From Marinobacter nanhaiticus D15-8W (GTDB lineage: Bacteria > Pseudomonadota > Gammaproteobacteria > Pseudomonadales > Oleiphilaceae), in NCBI RefSeq assembly GCF_036511935.1, contig NZ_AP028878.1, positions 806,001-870,000 on the forward strand: a stretch of DNA of 64,000 nucleotides, written 5' to 3'. The notes below the pieces were generated by a model. The model had not been told where the DNA came from. It did not search any database and saw nothing but the letters and a program-made list of their open reading frames with translations. Position numbers and translations under genes: made by a program. Below are positions 43,792 through 54,265 of this stretch, piece by piece (positions within the stretch are counted from its first letter, which is position 1; every line of letters starts with the position of its first letter).

Positions 43792-43942
43792 GCGTGGCCA
43801 CTTTAAGTGGTGGTCTCTCTAAAGTAAACGTCCATAACGAGGGCAGCGTTTGTAAGCGAACGCACGGCGCTTTGAGTCGTAGAACTACCGGTTTTTGGCG
43901 GTTTCAGGTTGGCCATTACGAGTGCCAGCCAGGGAGGGATAT

Positions 43943-44869
43943 ATGCTCATCCGTAAGAAAAGGATCAGATCGGCGCGCAGTAACATCCGGGGAATAAAGG
44001 ATGGCGAGCGGTTCTGTATGGCAGTTACTTCAATTGAGCGATTTAGCAGCGAACTGGATAAAATCGGTTTCTCTTCCTCTCTTGGAGTAGGCGAACAGTT
44101 GTTGCCTGCGGCGCTTGGCAAGGTCAGCTATTTCAATGCAGAAGGCGGGTACGAGGTTCATCGCGATCAGCCTATGGAAACGGCGTTCCGTCAGGCCGAG
44201 TGGCGCTGGGAAGAATTCCGCGGTAGGTATGGCAAAGTTGAGAAATCAAAAATCGCCGAAATACCCTATAAAAGGTATCCGAGAACGTTTGTAGAACCGC
44301 CCGCGGTTGAGCTGCAGATTGCGTTATCTCCAAACAACGAGAAGGTGGTTACCTCGGCATCCGTTACGTTCGACAGTACTTCAGAAAAGCTATTGACTCA
44401 CATCATCAATCTCTTCTTAGAGCTTTTTGGTGAATGCGACATTCTCAAGAAGGATCTCTCTCCAGTATCTCCATCTAAGTTGATTCGCCTGAACTGGGAA
44501 GTACTACCTAAAGGCAAACTTCCGTGGGAGAAGCTCCAAAAGGAGTTGAAGCCAATTGTTAATCGCCAGCCCAAGGGGAATAGAACCGTAATTGATAGCC
44601 GTCATGAGGCAATCGCGCGGCATGACCCTGAGTTTGTAGCTGTCGGGCGCGGTGGATTTGATGGGTATGTGATCTTCGGGTTTCCATCGAAGTCTCTTTA
44701 CGTTCTAGAAAGCGTTCAAGTAAATAATGCTACGTATGTGTTGGATCGAGACTGGGAAGAATTGTCGTCGCTTACGAAGGCGGATCTACTTAACGCCAAC
44801 CTGCACAAGGGGCGGGTTATTCATCGAGAGTCATGGTTTTCTGAGATTCACTCGTTGCTCGGCAAGTGA
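43943..44869 (+). CDS. Unknown cargo protein (copy 2)
   Basis: Same protein as 7910-8836, with AGGGAGGG before the chosen ATG. Confidence 0.65.
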   Translation: MLIRKKRIRSARSNIRGIKDGERFCMAVTSIERFSSELDKIGFSSSLGVGEQLLPAALGKVSYFNAEGGYEVHRDQPMETAFRQAEWRWEEFRGRYGKVEKSKIAEIPYKRYPRTFVEPPAVELQIALSPNNEKVVTSASVTFDSTSEKLLTHIINLFLELFGECDILKKDLSPVSPSKLIRLNWEVLPKGKLPWEKLQKELKPIVNRQPKGNRTVIDSRHEAIARHDPEFVAVGRGGFDGYVIFGFPSKSLYVLESVQVNNATYVLDRDWEELSSLTKADLLNANLHKGRVIHRESWFSEIHSLLGK

Positions 44870-44887
44870 CATGCACGTGCGTTAAAA

Positions 44888-44936
44888 GTGTGTAGCGTAA
44901 GTAAAAAATTGACTGTGTGTGTAGCGTGTGTATAAT
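44888..44936 (+). promoter_or_regulatory. hicAB promoter and operator repeats (copy 2)
   Basis: Same TTGACT/TATAAT pair and GTGTGTAGCGT repeats as 8855-8903. Confidence 0.8.
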
Positions 44937-44963
44937 TGCCTCATCTTGAGTAAGGAGCCCCGC

Positions 44964-45146
44964 ATGAAAAGCAGAGACCTGATCAAGATGATGGAAGAAG
45001 ACGGTTGGTACGAGGTTGCCGTCCGGGGGAGTCACCACCAGTTCAAGCACCCAAAAAAGCCTGGACGAGTGACGATTCCACACCCGAAAAAGGATCTGCC
45101 TCGAGGAACCGTCAACAGCATCTTGAAGCAGGCCGGGCTTAAATAG
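44964..45146 (+). CDS. hicA: HicA toxin (copy 2)
   Basis: Same 60-residue toxin as 8931-9113, with GSHHQF intact. Confidence 0.95.
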   Translation: MKSRDLIKMMEEDGWYEVAVRGSHHQFKHPKKPGRVTIPHPKKDLPRGTVNSILKQAGLK

Positions 45147-45153
45147 CCCGGCC
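45131..45153 (+). promoter_or_regulatory. Hairpin across hicA stop (copy 2)
   Basis: Same 9-bp stem as 9098-9120. Confidence 0.6.
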
Positions 45154-45237
45154 GGATTTCTGCCTGATTGCTGGTGACGCGGGCGACCGCCCCAAACAGA
45201 GCTAAACAGCGAACAAAGAGAGAAGAGAGGTGGCGAT

Positions 45238-45642
45238 ATGTACTATCCCATCGTAATTCACCAGGAAGACGACAGCGCATACGGTGTAATCGTGCCGGAT
45301 CTGCCAGGCTGTCACTCCGCTGGTGAAACTATGAATGACGCATTAGAAAACGTGGCAGAGGCCATCGATTTTCATCTGGAAGGCATGGCTGAGGACGGTG
45401 CGGAAATTCCTGCTCCGAGCGATCTTGAAGGTCTGAAAGATAACCCGGACTACGCCGGTGGTACTTGGGTTTTGGTCCCGGTGGACCTGAGCCGTTACCT
45501 GGGAACCGCGCAGCGTATCAATATTTCGTTACCCAACCGACTGATCACTCAGATTGACCGTTTCGTTGACACGCATAAGGAATATAAGGACCGGTCGAAG
45601 TTTTTGGCGGACGCTGCGCTTAAGGTGTTGCGGCACGCGTAA
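45238..45642 (+). CDS. hicB: HicB antitoxin (copy 2)
   Basis: Same 134-residue antitoxin as 9205-9609. Confidence 0.94.
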   Translation: MYYPIVIHQEDDSAYGVIVPDLPGCHSAGETMNDALENVAEAIDFHLEGMAEDGAEIPAPSDLEGLKDNPDYAGGTWVLVPVDLSRYLGTAQRINISLPNRLITQIDRFVDTHKEYKDRSKFLADAALKVLRHA

Positions 45643-45658
45643 GGTCCAAGAGAATCTC

Positions 45659-45684
45659 AAGCCCCGCCCGTTGGGGCTTTTTTT
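45659..45684 (+). terminator. hicAB terminator (copy 2)
   Basis: Same GC stem and T-run as 9626-9651. Confidence 0.92.
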
Positions 45685-45773
45685 ATGCAGGCGAGCGCAT
45701 TCTTGAGCTTAGAAAAGTTCGCCGAATTCTAGTATTCCTTTTATCTGCAGGGAATCCCTTCCCTTACATACCC

Positions 45774-45986
45774 CTAATCGAGGTTGTTATTCACCTTAGC
45801 GTCGGGATTTGAAACGGGGGTATCGATACCATTGACGTTTCGTACATGGTAATTCGGATAATCCCCATTTCTAATCGCTTTTACGAACTGGCCACGAGTC
45901 ATGTCAGCACCAGTATGGTTATCGTGAAAGCGTTCATTTCGACCAGTCTTCGATTCTTGCCGCACGGTTACTCGTTTTCTTCCCAT
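45774..45986 (-). CDS. Small conserved basic protein (copy 2)
   Basis: Same protein as 9741-9953. Confidence 0.65.
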   Translation of the reverse strand: MGRKRVTVRQESKTGRNERFHDNHTGADMTRGQFVKAIRNGDYPNYHVRNVNGIDTPVSNPDAKVNNNLD

Positions 45987-46376
45987 TAGCACTCGCCTCT
46001 TCACAGATCCACCTTGCCATTGTTTAATAATTGTACAGTCATGATGTGTTTATGTACAGTTTCTGCTCGTTGCGATGGGAATGTACCTATCCTGTGTAGA
46101 CTTTGAAGCTGTGGCCTCTGGAACGACAAACTATGGGGGGCGTCTATATTGATGGCCCGTATGGGTCCCTGACGTTGTTCAATTGGATGGATGATGTTGA
46201 GCTATTAAAGTGTAGAGCCGATGTTCGGCCGATTAAGTTTTGCGCCTATGCTAGTGGCGACTGCAGCATGGGAAAAGGTGCTCTATGCTATTAGGGAAAA
46301 GTGATTGAAGTCACTGGAGAGAGGCATGTTTCACGCCATAATAAGCTGCTCTAACTACACAGTTGAGACGGGTTGA
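45987..46376. promoter_or_regulatory. Control region with TGTACAGT repeats (copy 2)
   Basis: Matches 9954-10343, with the repeats at about 46032 and 46053. Confidence 0.45.
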
Positions 46377-47363
46377 ATGCTTGATTGGCTTAAATCTGCA
46401 AAAATAAATTTTTTCCGATTCCTGTTTTTTTTCCTAAAGCCACGTTTGTTTTTTGATGTGGTTATACGTCAAGGCAATCTTAAGAATCTCCTTGTTCTGA
46501 CAGCATGGATTGTATTCCCAGTGTTTCTAATCCAGTCCGCAACTAGTCACTTTTTGCGTAATGCCGGAGTTGGTTCACCTTATGAGGTATTGTTTTGCCA
46601 GGCAGAAGATGTGGAAGAGTTCATGAAACAGCCAGAGATAAAAGAATTTATCTCAAGCCGGGAGCAGGCAGCAAGCTCGGGTGAGAATTTTTTTCCACAT
46701 TTTATGGGCGTGAAGTTTTATGGAAAAGCGCTCGCCGTTGCTACTGGAAACGAGGACCTCGATAGAGCAAACGATAGAGTTCTCGAGTTTGGTATATATG
46801 CTGGCGTTGCAGCGATTCAGCAATGTTTCTTTGAACCGGATGTGCCGCAGTTGGCTCTTCTTAAAATGGGATTTTCTTCCATATTGTTTGACGAAGTCAG
46901 ACCGGCAGATCTCGATGGACCCACCTTTTTTATTGTTTATGCAATGGCTTTTTCTTTTTCTTTTGCCTTCTCGATATTTGTTCTAAGCCGTCTTTTTGGT
47001 GTTGCTGCTAAATTATCGGATATATTTAAAGTGACGCTTTCAAGTTACATAATATGGAGTTGTTGTTCTCGTATTATCATGACTTTATCATTCATTGTGT
47101 TTTGGAATGAGCCTTCTGATTACTTAAGATACGGAATGTTTGACTGGCTCAAGTCGAATTTTTTGTTGATTTATATTTTTTCTGCTGTCGTTTTGATTTT
47201 AAACATCTACTACTATCTAAAGGCTATGCCTGTCGGATTCTTCGCCAGTATGGCGCTATTTGGGGCTTCCGTAGTGCTAGTCGGCTTCTTGGGAGTGGCT
47301 ATCATCCTGCCTGCGTTATATCTGCTATTTTATATGGGATTCTGGATAAACCTACTGTTCTAG
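46377..47363 (+). CDS. AT-rich membrane protein (copy 2, one extra Phe)
   Basis: Matches 10344-11327 except that a run of four T has become seven T (46688-46694), adding one Phe (GENFFPH instead of GENFPH). The product is 328 residues and the frame is kept. The change is in the soluble segment, so either version could work. Confidence 0.7.
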   Translation: MLDWLKSAKINFFRFLFFFLKPRLFFDVVIRQGNLKNLLVLTAWIVFPVFLIQSATSHFLRNAGVGSPYEVLFCQAEDVEEFMKQPEIKEFISSREQAASSGENFFPHFMGVKFYGKALAVATGNEDLDRANDRVLEFGIYAGVAAIQQCFFEPDVPQLALLKMGFSSILFDEVRPADLDGPTFFIVYAMAFSFSFAFSIFVLSRLFGVAAKLSDIFKVTLSSYIIWSCCSRIIMTLSFIVFWNEPSDYLRYGMFDWLKSNFLLIYIFSAVVLILNIYYYLKAMPVGFFASMALFGASVVLVGFLGVAIILPALYLLFYMGFWINLLF

Positions 47364-47684
47364 CTCTTCATCTGACAATAGATTTTCTATTAGCTGCTCC
47401 ACAGCCCGCTGCTGATGTTCCGGAAGCTGACGAATCTGCGATATTAAGCTTAGGTCCGCTTCGGTCATTTTTGTATTCCTCCCGAATAAAAGCCAATCGA
47501 TGCTGATTTTTAGGTATTTTTGAATATTCGCTAGCTGTGACGCAGATATCTCGTGGCCCTTACGCCAGTTGCTCACAGTAGCGGGCGAGCATTCGCAGAA
47601 ACGGGCTAAATGGGTCACTGAGACCCCCGCAGCCGCCATGGCGCGCACCAGGCGCGCACCTCGGTCGGGGTCAACGTGTCCCAT
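47352..47684 (-). CDS. XRE-family regulator (copy 2)
   Basis: Same protein as 11316-11648. Confidence 0.82.
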   Translation of the reverse strand: MGHVDPDRGARLVRAMAAAGVSVTHLARFCECSPATVSNWRKGHEISASQLANIQKYLKISIDWLLFGRNTKMTEADLSLISQIRQLPEHQQRAVEQLIENLLSDEELEQ

Positions 47685-47802
47685 TGTTTAGTGTCACTGA
47701 AAAACTGCCAATCCTTTGTTCAGCTCAAGTGAAAGGGCGCAAGCACAAATGTGAACCAGTCGTGCAAAATAAAGCCCGCGCTATGCTAGAGGAAAACGCA
47801 GT

Positions 47803-48126
47803 ATGTCAGAAGGGCAATATCCAATGGCACTCAGGGAAGAACAAGAAGCGGCCATCGACTTGGTTTCGGTACTTCAAGGGTGGCTGACTAAGCCGGTGGT
47901 TGGAGAGCAGGGAGTGCATCTGAGTGAACGGGATCAGGCGGGGATTGATCGACTGCTTGCCCAACTACTGAACCACATCATAGCCCTGGCGCCGGTCAGC
48001 TTCCGACCCCCGCCTGCCGCAACACGGCCGATCGATCGGCCGCCGGAAGGGCCCCGAGCCATTCGGCCATCATGCTGTGAAGCTGAGCTTTTGGGGGTTG
48101 GATGTCATGCTTGTGCGAAACAGTGA
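47803..48126 (+). CDS. Small unknown protein antisense to ogr end (copy 2)
   Basis: Same frame as 11767-12090. Confidence 0.5.
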   Translation: MSEGQYPMALREEQEAAIDLVSVLQGWLTKPVVGEQGVHLSERDQAGIDRLLAQLLNHIIALAPVSFRPPPAATRPIDRPPEGPRAIRPSCCEAELLGVGCHACAKQ

Positions 48127-48250
48127 TGACGCCGCGCCATCCGCAGTCGGCATTGGTGCAACTGGCATAAACATCTTTCACGGCCGGGCTGAGCTTGTTG
48201 TGTCCAGTGATCGCGGCTTTCTGCTGGCAGTGGGGGCACTCAATCCGCAT
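47996..48250 (-). CDS. ogr: Ogr-type late activator (copy 2)
   Basis: Same zinc-finger protein as 11960-12214. Confidence 0.88.
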   Translation of the reverse strand: MRIECPHCQQKAAITGHNKLSPAVKDVYASCTNADCGWRGVITVSHKHDIQPPKAQLHSMMAEWLGALPAADRSAVLRQAGVGS

Positions 48251-48286
48251 GCCGTGTTGATCCTCAGTGATTTGACCAATGGATAA

Positions 48287-48314
48287 ATTGTAACCCATTC
48301 TAGAAAAACTCCAA
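48287..48314 (-). promoter_or_regulatory. Probable ogr promoter (copy 2)
   Basis: Same hexamers as 12251-12278. Confidence 0.45.
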
Positions 48315-48348
48315 GCGTGGCAAGGCTTTTGTTGTGTTTCGGTTAGTG

Positions 48349-49371
48349 TCACAAACTGGTTTCGGGGAAGTCGAACGCCAGGTGACACCGGGCAGGAAGC
48401 TGAGCGTTTAAGTCCAGAAACGGCTGGGCCTTGCTGCGCACTTCGTTATCGATATAGACGCGGCTGATCTTCTCAATATCCCCAAACCCGCCGGTGTTAT
48501 CCGGCTTGATGCCCGCAAGGGCCGGGGGTACCCGGTGCGCCACCACAACATCGTCGGCGCTGATCTTCTTCACCCGCTCGAACTCGTCTTTTTGGCTGAT
48601 ATCTCCGACCGGTATCACCTGAACGCCTTTTTCCTTCCCGTTGGGCACATGCAGGTACATGCTGCGGAAATTCCCCACACCTTTGCCTTCCCGCACCTTA
48701 TCAGTGATTTCTTTCTCGACTTCCGGGTCCATCTGCGGATCCGTGGTGTAAAGGATGTATCCCAGGTGGCTGCCATTCAGGAAATAGCGGCGGCGAAATA
48801 GGGTCGCGTCCTGATTGAGTAGCGCCGACTGCAGACCGCCCAGCCATTCGGGCACGCCATACACCTGCTGCACGGTGTCGTATTCTTTCACCATCAATAC
48901 TTCGTCTTCCCGGTACTCAATATCCGGGGTTCCGTAGGGCTGCAGCATCCGGTACCCGCCGTCGCGGCGAACACGCATATTCATGGCGGGCAGATGGCGC
49001 AAGCGGACCGGAACACCGAGGAAGTCGGTTAGCACTTGCAGATAGGCCATGCCGAAGTTTTCAAAGTCCAACGCCGCAGCGCGGAAATCGGCCAGGCTCA
49101 TGTGCCCGCCGGGTTTGAAAAATCGGGCCAGCATGTTGCGCTTGAAAAACAGGCAACTGGAGTGATGCGCGTTGGCGCGGCTGATCTGCGCCAGGCCACT
49201 GAGCGACACCGGGGGCAAATAAAGGTCGCCCCCAGGCGAGGTAAACACACCCAGGTAATCCGCCAAAGCGCCCAAAGGGACCGGTTCCGGATCCCCGAAA
49301 CTCAGGTCGATGCTGTTTTTCTCCGGCGCTTTGGTGGCGCTGGTACGTTTTGGCTTGCGCTTGTTGCTCAT
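48349..49371 (-). CDS. Q: Portal protein (copy 2)
   Basis: Same 340-residue protein as 12313-13335. Confidence 0.95.
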   Translation of the reverse strand: MSNKRKPKRTSATKAPEKNSIDLSFGDPEPVPLGALADYLGVFTSPGGDLYLPPVSLSGLAQISRANAHHSSCLFFKRNMLARFFKPGGHMSLADFRAAALDFENFGMAYLQVLTDFLGVPVRLRHLPAMNMRVRRDGGYRMLQPYGTPDIEYREDEVLMVKEYDTVQQVYGVPEWLGGLQSALLNQDATLFRRRYFLNGSHLGYILYTTDPQMDPEVEKEITDKVREGKGVGNFRSMYLHVPNGKEKGVQVIPVGDISQKDEFERVKKISADDVVVAHRVPPALAGIKPDNTGGFGDIEKISRVYIDNEVRSKAQPFLDLNAQLPARCHLAFDFPETSL

Positions 49372-49388
49372 GATCGGTTCCTTTCGGG

Positions 49389-51167
49389 TTAGGCCGCGTC
49401 CGCGAACACAACCTTGCTGCGGCGGGTGTCGTCGGGTGTCAGCAATCCCTCGTTAATCAGGGCGTGAGTGACGGCCCAGGCGGCATCCGCGTGGCCGGTC
49501 TTGTCGTTGCGATCGGCCACGTAGACGATTTGGCCGGATCCGGTGGTGGTCTTTCTGATCTGCATGAAGCCGGCGGCGATATCGGACCAGCTCGCGTCCC
49601 ACTCCACACGGCCCTCGAGCACAACCTGTTGTGCCTTGAGTACAAGGCGGGTTTTCATCTGCGGGGAGTAGGTGATGGCTGTGGCTGCCGGGAAGAAGCG
49701 CTGCACCTGCTCAAAGACGCCGGATCCGGGACCGGTCACATCGACGCCGATGTATTCCACGCGGTACCGCTCGCACAGGTCCTTGATGGTTTGCGCCTGG
49801 TACTGCCACGCGCAGTTATGTAGCGCGATTCGCTCAACGATCCGGAACTTACCGCCGGCCTTGAGCGGTGGGGCGACCACGACGATGCAGGCACCGTCCC
49901 GAGTGCGGCTGGGGTCGTATCCGATCCACACCGGCCGGTTGCCCAGCGGCCGATCGGAATCGGGTTTGAAGTCGCGCCAGTCCTGCAGATCGCCAAGGCA
50001 CTTTTCCAGATCCGACAACTTGAACACGCTGGCCGTGTCGTCGATGAACTTGCACTCGAATAGCTGGCTGAACTCATCAAGGTTGTACTCGATACGCAGT
50101 TGCTTGATATCGAACAGGTCACAACCACCTTTCACGGCATCATGAACGGTGATGATCTGACGCCACTGGCCGTCCGCACACACGACACCGCCCTTCAGCT
50201 CTGTACGGCTGGGCAGGTTGTAGTCGGGCTCGTTGGCAGCGCGCTGGCGCTTGTTGAACGTTTCCATGCTCCAGAACGGATAGGCGCTGTGACTCATCGC
50301 ACTGGGCGTGGAGAAGTAGGTTTTGCGCCAGTTCTTATGTGTGGCTACCGCGCTGGCCACCTTGTTGAGCTTGTCGAAATTCGGGATCCAGAAATATTCA
50401 TCCACATAAACGTGGCCGTGATACCCCTGGGCCGTGGCGCTGTTGGTGCTGAGGAAATACAGCGTTGCGCTGCCGGCGTCGCTGTGAATCTTGATCTTGT
50501 CCTTGCCCTTCAACTCGATACCGAACCACTCACTCGCAAAATGCGCGATGTACTCACGGAACAGATCGGCCTGGGCCCGGGAGGCGGATAGAAACACCTG
50601 GTTGTCGCCGGTCAGCAGGGCATCGGTGAAGGCTTCCCGGGCGAAATAGAACGTCAGCCCCAACTGACGGGACTTGAGGACGTTACGGATCCGGTGGTGT
50701 CGTTCGTCCCAAAGGTTCAACTGATAATCGAATAGACCGGCCTTGAAGTGATCGAGGATCGTTTCGGCGTCATAGCCGCTGAAGTCATTATTTCGGCGTC
50801 CCTTGCGCTTCTTCTTCGGCTTACTGGCGCCCCCTTGATCCTGTTCAGTAGGTGGCGTTACGTCTGCCGCCTTGGTGGTCTGCTTACGGCTTTCAAGCCG
50901 CTGCAGCCGCTCCAGCATCCCCACCAGCTTGTCCATCTCTTCCAGTTCGGCGCCGGTCTTCTTATCCCGGTCAGCGAGCAACACCAGACGGCGGGTGATC
51001 GCGCTTGTCGCTTCTTCGTCCTGCAGTTGATCCAACCAGCCGTAGGAGGCGGCCCACTGGTACAGAGTACGGCGGGGCACCCCGAGTTCGGTCTGAATCT
51101 CGGGTACCCGGAAGCGCCGCAAAAACAGTTTGCGCGCCGCGTCTTTGGTTTCCTGGCTGTAGCTCAT
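49389..51167 (-). CDS. P: Large terminase (copy 2)
   Basis: Same 592-residue protein as 13353-15131. Confidence 0.96.
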   Translation of the reverse strand: MSYSQETKDAARKLFLRRFRVPEIQTELGVPRRTLYQWAASYGWLDQLQDEEATSAITRRLVLLADRDKKTGAELEEMDKLVGMLERLQRLESRKQTTKAADVTPPTEQDQGGASKPKKKRKGRRNNDFSGYDAETILDHFKAGLFDYQLNLWDERHHRIRNVLKSRQLGLTFYFAREAFTDALLTGDNQVFLSASRAQADLFREYIAHFASEWFGIELKGKDKIKIHSDAGSATLYFLSTNSATAQGYHGHVYVDEYFWIPNFDKLNKVASAVATHKNWRKTYFSTPSAMSHSAYPFWSMETFNKRQRAANEPDYNLPSRTELKGGVVCADGQWRQIITVHDAVKGGCDLFDIKQLRIEYNLDEFSQLFECKFIDDTASVFKLSDLEKCLGDLQDWRDFKPDSDRPLGNRPVWIGYDPSRTRDGACIVVVAPPLKAGGKFRIVERIALHNCAWQYQAQTIKDLCERYRVEYIGVDVTGPGSGVFEQVQRFFPAATAITYSPQMKTRLVLKAQQVVLEGRVEWDASWSDIAAGFMQIRKTTTGSGQIVYVADRNDKTGHADAAWAVTHALINEGLLTPDDTRRSKVVFADAA

Positions 51168-51359
51168 GCAGCGGAGTTTAACGGGGAAACGTACCCCGAA
51201 AACGGGCCTTCATTGCTGGGGTTTCAAGTCATGAAAATCCTTGAAAAACAAAGAATAAAGCGCGTTGAAGGTGTCCCGGTCGCCGCCTAATCTGCAATCC
51301 GTTGAAGCACGAAAGCGCTGGATCATGCGCCATCGAATCACCGGAAAACGGACCCGAAC

Positions 51360-52274
51360 ATGCCCAAGAAAACCGCCCTCTATACCGACTGGATTGTCAT
51401 CGGCACTGCCGGGCCAACGATCGATGGCCGGAACATTTCCGACACCCTGCTGGAGCAGGCGGCGAGCAACTACGACCCGAGCGAATACACGGCGGTGATC
51501 AATTCTGACCACCTGCTGGGCCTTTACGGCAATTTCGGCAGCGTTGTGGAACTGCAGACAGCGAGGGACGAAAAGGACCGCACGGTACTGCAAGCACGCC
51601 TGGCACCTAACAAACGACTGCTGCAGATGAATGCAGAGGGCCAGCGGCTTTTCACCAGCATGGAATTGATCGAGGACTTCGTCGGTACCGGCGAGGGTTA
51701 TCTGATTGGCCTGGCCGTAACAGATCAGCCGGCCAGCATCGGTACCACTGAACTGCACTTTTCCAAATCATCGTCCGTTGTCCCGTCCTTGCTGGGTGAG
51801 TCGACCGAACTTTCCCTGGAAACACCGGCGACGGACGACAGCCTATTTCAGCGATTCATGCGCGCTTTCGTGAACAGTTCCCACGCCACCGGTGCGGTGG
51901 CGGATGACGCCAATGAAAACCCCACCGAGGACGACGAAATGACCCAACAGCAATACGACGCGCTGATGCAGAAGCTGCAGGCGCTGAGCGCAAAGGTTAA
52001 CCCTGAGCAGGGCGAGACTGCCGACACGACCGTGACCGCCGAACAGTTCAACACCCTGACCGAACAGGTCGAAGCCCTGGGCGCCAAGATCGAGCAGCTC
52101 GCCGGCGGTGGTGAGTCGGCCGAGCCCGGCGCCAGTGAGGGTGTAGATCAGTTTGCGCAGATCACGGACGCCGTGAAGGGATTGGCTGCGAAATTTGATG
52201 CTCTGCTGCAGGAACGCCCGGACGGTCGCAAGCCAGCAGGCACCGGAGCCAATGAGGCCCAGGGTTTCGTTTAA
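51360..52274 (+). CDS. O: Scaffold/protease (copy 2)
   Basis: Same protein as 15324-16238. Confidence 0.95.
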   Translation: MPKKTALYTDWIVIGTAGPTIDGRNISDTLLEQAASNYDPSEYTAVINSDHLLGLYGNFGSVVELQTARDEKDRTVLQARLAPNKRLLQMNAEGQRLFTSMELIEDFVGTGEGYLIGLAVTDQPASIGTTELHFSKSSSVVPSLLGESTELSLETPATDDSLFQRFMRAFVNSSHATGAVADDANENPTEDDEMTQQQYDALMQKLQALSAKVNPEQGETADTTVTAEQFNTLTEQVEALGAKIEQLAGGGESAEPGASEGVDQFAQITDAVKGLAAKFDALLQERPDGRKPAGTGANEAQGFV

Positions 52275-52319
52275 GCCCTCCGGCACCTTTCTTTAAAACC
52301 CAGAACAGGACCTATTTTC

Positions 52320-53333
52320 ATGAAGCAGCATACCGTTCAGGCGTTCACTGCCTTGCAGGTCGCGATGGCTGAAGCCTATGGCGTTGGCGACGTGACAAGA
52401 AATTTCGCGGTGTCCATTCCGATGGAAACGCGACTGAATGACGCCATTCAGTCGTCGTCCGACTTCCTCCAGCGCATCAACATCATTCCTGTGACCGACA
52501 AGATCGGCCAGGCGCTCAATATGGTGATTTCCAGCACTCTGGCCCGCCGCACGGATACCAGCGGTACCGGCGAGCGCAAGCCGAAAGACGCCAGCGGGCC
52601 TGACGGCATGAAATACACCTGCGTGAAAACTGAATTCGACGTGGCTATTACTTATGCGCTGTTGGACGCCTGGGCCCGCTTCCCGAACTTTCAGGAGCGG
52701 TATATGCAGCACGTATACCGGCGCATTGCGCTGGACCGGATCCTGATCGGCTGGCACGGCACCAGCGCAGCTACAAACACGGATGACGCGGCTAACCCGA
52801 ATCTGGAAGACGTGAACATCGGCTGGCTGAAGCTGCTGGAAGACAACAACGCGGCGAACTTCCTGACCGAAAGCACCGACGCGACCGGGAAAATCACACT
52901 GGGACCCGCCGGCGATTATAAGAACCTCGATGCGCTGGCTTATGACATCTACAGCATGATCGGCGACGCCCACCGCACCGGAAATGAGGTGGCTGTTGTC
53001 GGGCGTGGCCTCGTAGCGGATGACATGGGGAAAGTGCTCACGAGCCACGCCCAGCAACCCACCGAGAAGAACCATATCCAGATCATGGAAAAGTCATACG
53101 GGGGCCTTCCCACGCTGACCGTGCCTGGCTTCCCCGACACCGGCCTGGTCGTGACTGATCTGGAGAACCTGTCCATCTACTGGCAGGAGGGCAGCATGCG
53201 CCGCAAGTCCGAGGATAACGCGCGCCGCGATCGCGTCGAGGACTTCAACTCGTCCAATGAGGCTTACGTGATCGAGGACACCAAGGGCATCGCCGGCATC
53301 AAGGCCGGTAACGTCCAGTTCGCCGAGGCGTAA
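52320..53333 (+). CDS. N: Major capsid protein (copy 2)
   Basis: Same protein as 16284-17297. Confidence 0.96.
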   Translation: MKQHTVQAFTALQVAMAEAYGVGDVTRNFAVSIPMETRLNDAIQSSSDFLQRINIIPVTDKIGQALNMVISSTLARRTDTSGTGERKPKDASGPDGMKYTCVKTEFDVAITYALLDAWARFPNFQERYMQHVYRRIALDRILIGWHGTSAATNTDDAANPNLEDVNIGWLKLLEDNNAANFLTESTDATGKITLGPAGDYKNLDALAYDIYSMIGDAHRTGNEVAVVGRGLVADDMGKVLTSHAQQPTEKNHIQIMEKSYGGLPTLTVPGFPDTGLVVTDLENLSIYWQEGSMRRKSEDNARRDRVEDFNSSNEAYVIEDTKGIAGIKAGNVQFAEA

Positions 53334-53400
53334 GGCGGGTTAACCATAAACGCCCCGGGGAACTGGGGCTGCTGATCATCCTGGGGAGGAGACAGTAACC

Positions 53401-54120
53401 ATGACTACACCAGCCATGCGACACCAGCAACGGGTGCGCCAGCAGCAGGCCGAGGCGCGCGCAAAGGCGCAGTTGGATGCGAAGCAGGCCGACGAGATCG
53501 ACAACCTCGCCGGCGACTACGAGCAACACCAGCTTGTTGTGACCAGCCTCGAGCAGGACGCCCAGCGCTTGCAGGGACTGACCCTTGAGGAAAAGGGCGA
53601 TATGAAGCGGGACGAGCTGCTACCGCGGTACCGCCCGGTGGTGGATGCCTACCTGGCCGCCTGTGAAGACGGTGAGGAACCTTACCGCAATCCGGTTCTG
53701 GTGCAGGTGATGATCTGGCTTTTCGACCTGGGGGAAATTCAGCCCGCGCTGGACCTGGCCAAGGTTGCGCACGAACAGCGCCAGCCCATGCCCGAGCGAT
53801 TCAACCGCAGCCTGGAAACCTACGTGGCGGACGCCCTGCGAGAGTGGGCCGAGAACCAGCAGGCCGAGGGTGACCCGATCGAGCCCTATTTTTCGGACAC
53901 GTTCGACCGGATCCGATCGGAGCAATGGCAGGTCAACCCGGCGGCCTTGATGAAGCTGCACAAGCTGGCCGGCCAGGAGTGCCAGAAGCGCGAGGCGCTG
54001 GAAGATGCTCTGGCGCACTACAAGACAGCCGTAAAGCTGGACCCGAAGCGGAGCAAGGTAAAAACCGTAATCGCCAGGCTGGAAAAGCAACTGGCGAGCA
54101 AGGCACCAGCAGACGAGTAA
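53401..54120 (+). CDS. M: Small terminase subunit (copy 2)
   Basis: Same protein as 17365-18084. Confidence 0.94.
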   Translation: MTTPAMRHQQRVRQQQAEARAKAQLDAKQADEIDNLAGDYEQHQLVVTSLEQDAQRLQGLTLEEKGDMKRDELLPRYRPVVDAYLAACEDGEEPYRNPVLVQVMIWLFDLGEIQPALDLAKVAHEQRQPMPERFNRSLETYVADALREWAENQQAEGDPIEPYFSDTFDRIRSEQWQVNPAALMKLHKLAGQECQKREALEDALAHYKTAVKLDPKRSKVKTVIARLEKQLASKAPADE

Positions 54121-54265
54121 CCCGAGTTTCAGCTCCGTAAGGGGCACGGTGGACCGACTCCACCCCACCGCAGGCCCCCGGCCCGGATGACAACGCCCCA
54201 TGGGCGACCGTCTGAAGGTGCCGGACCGGCCTGCACCTACTGATCCACTGAGAGAGGACAGACTG

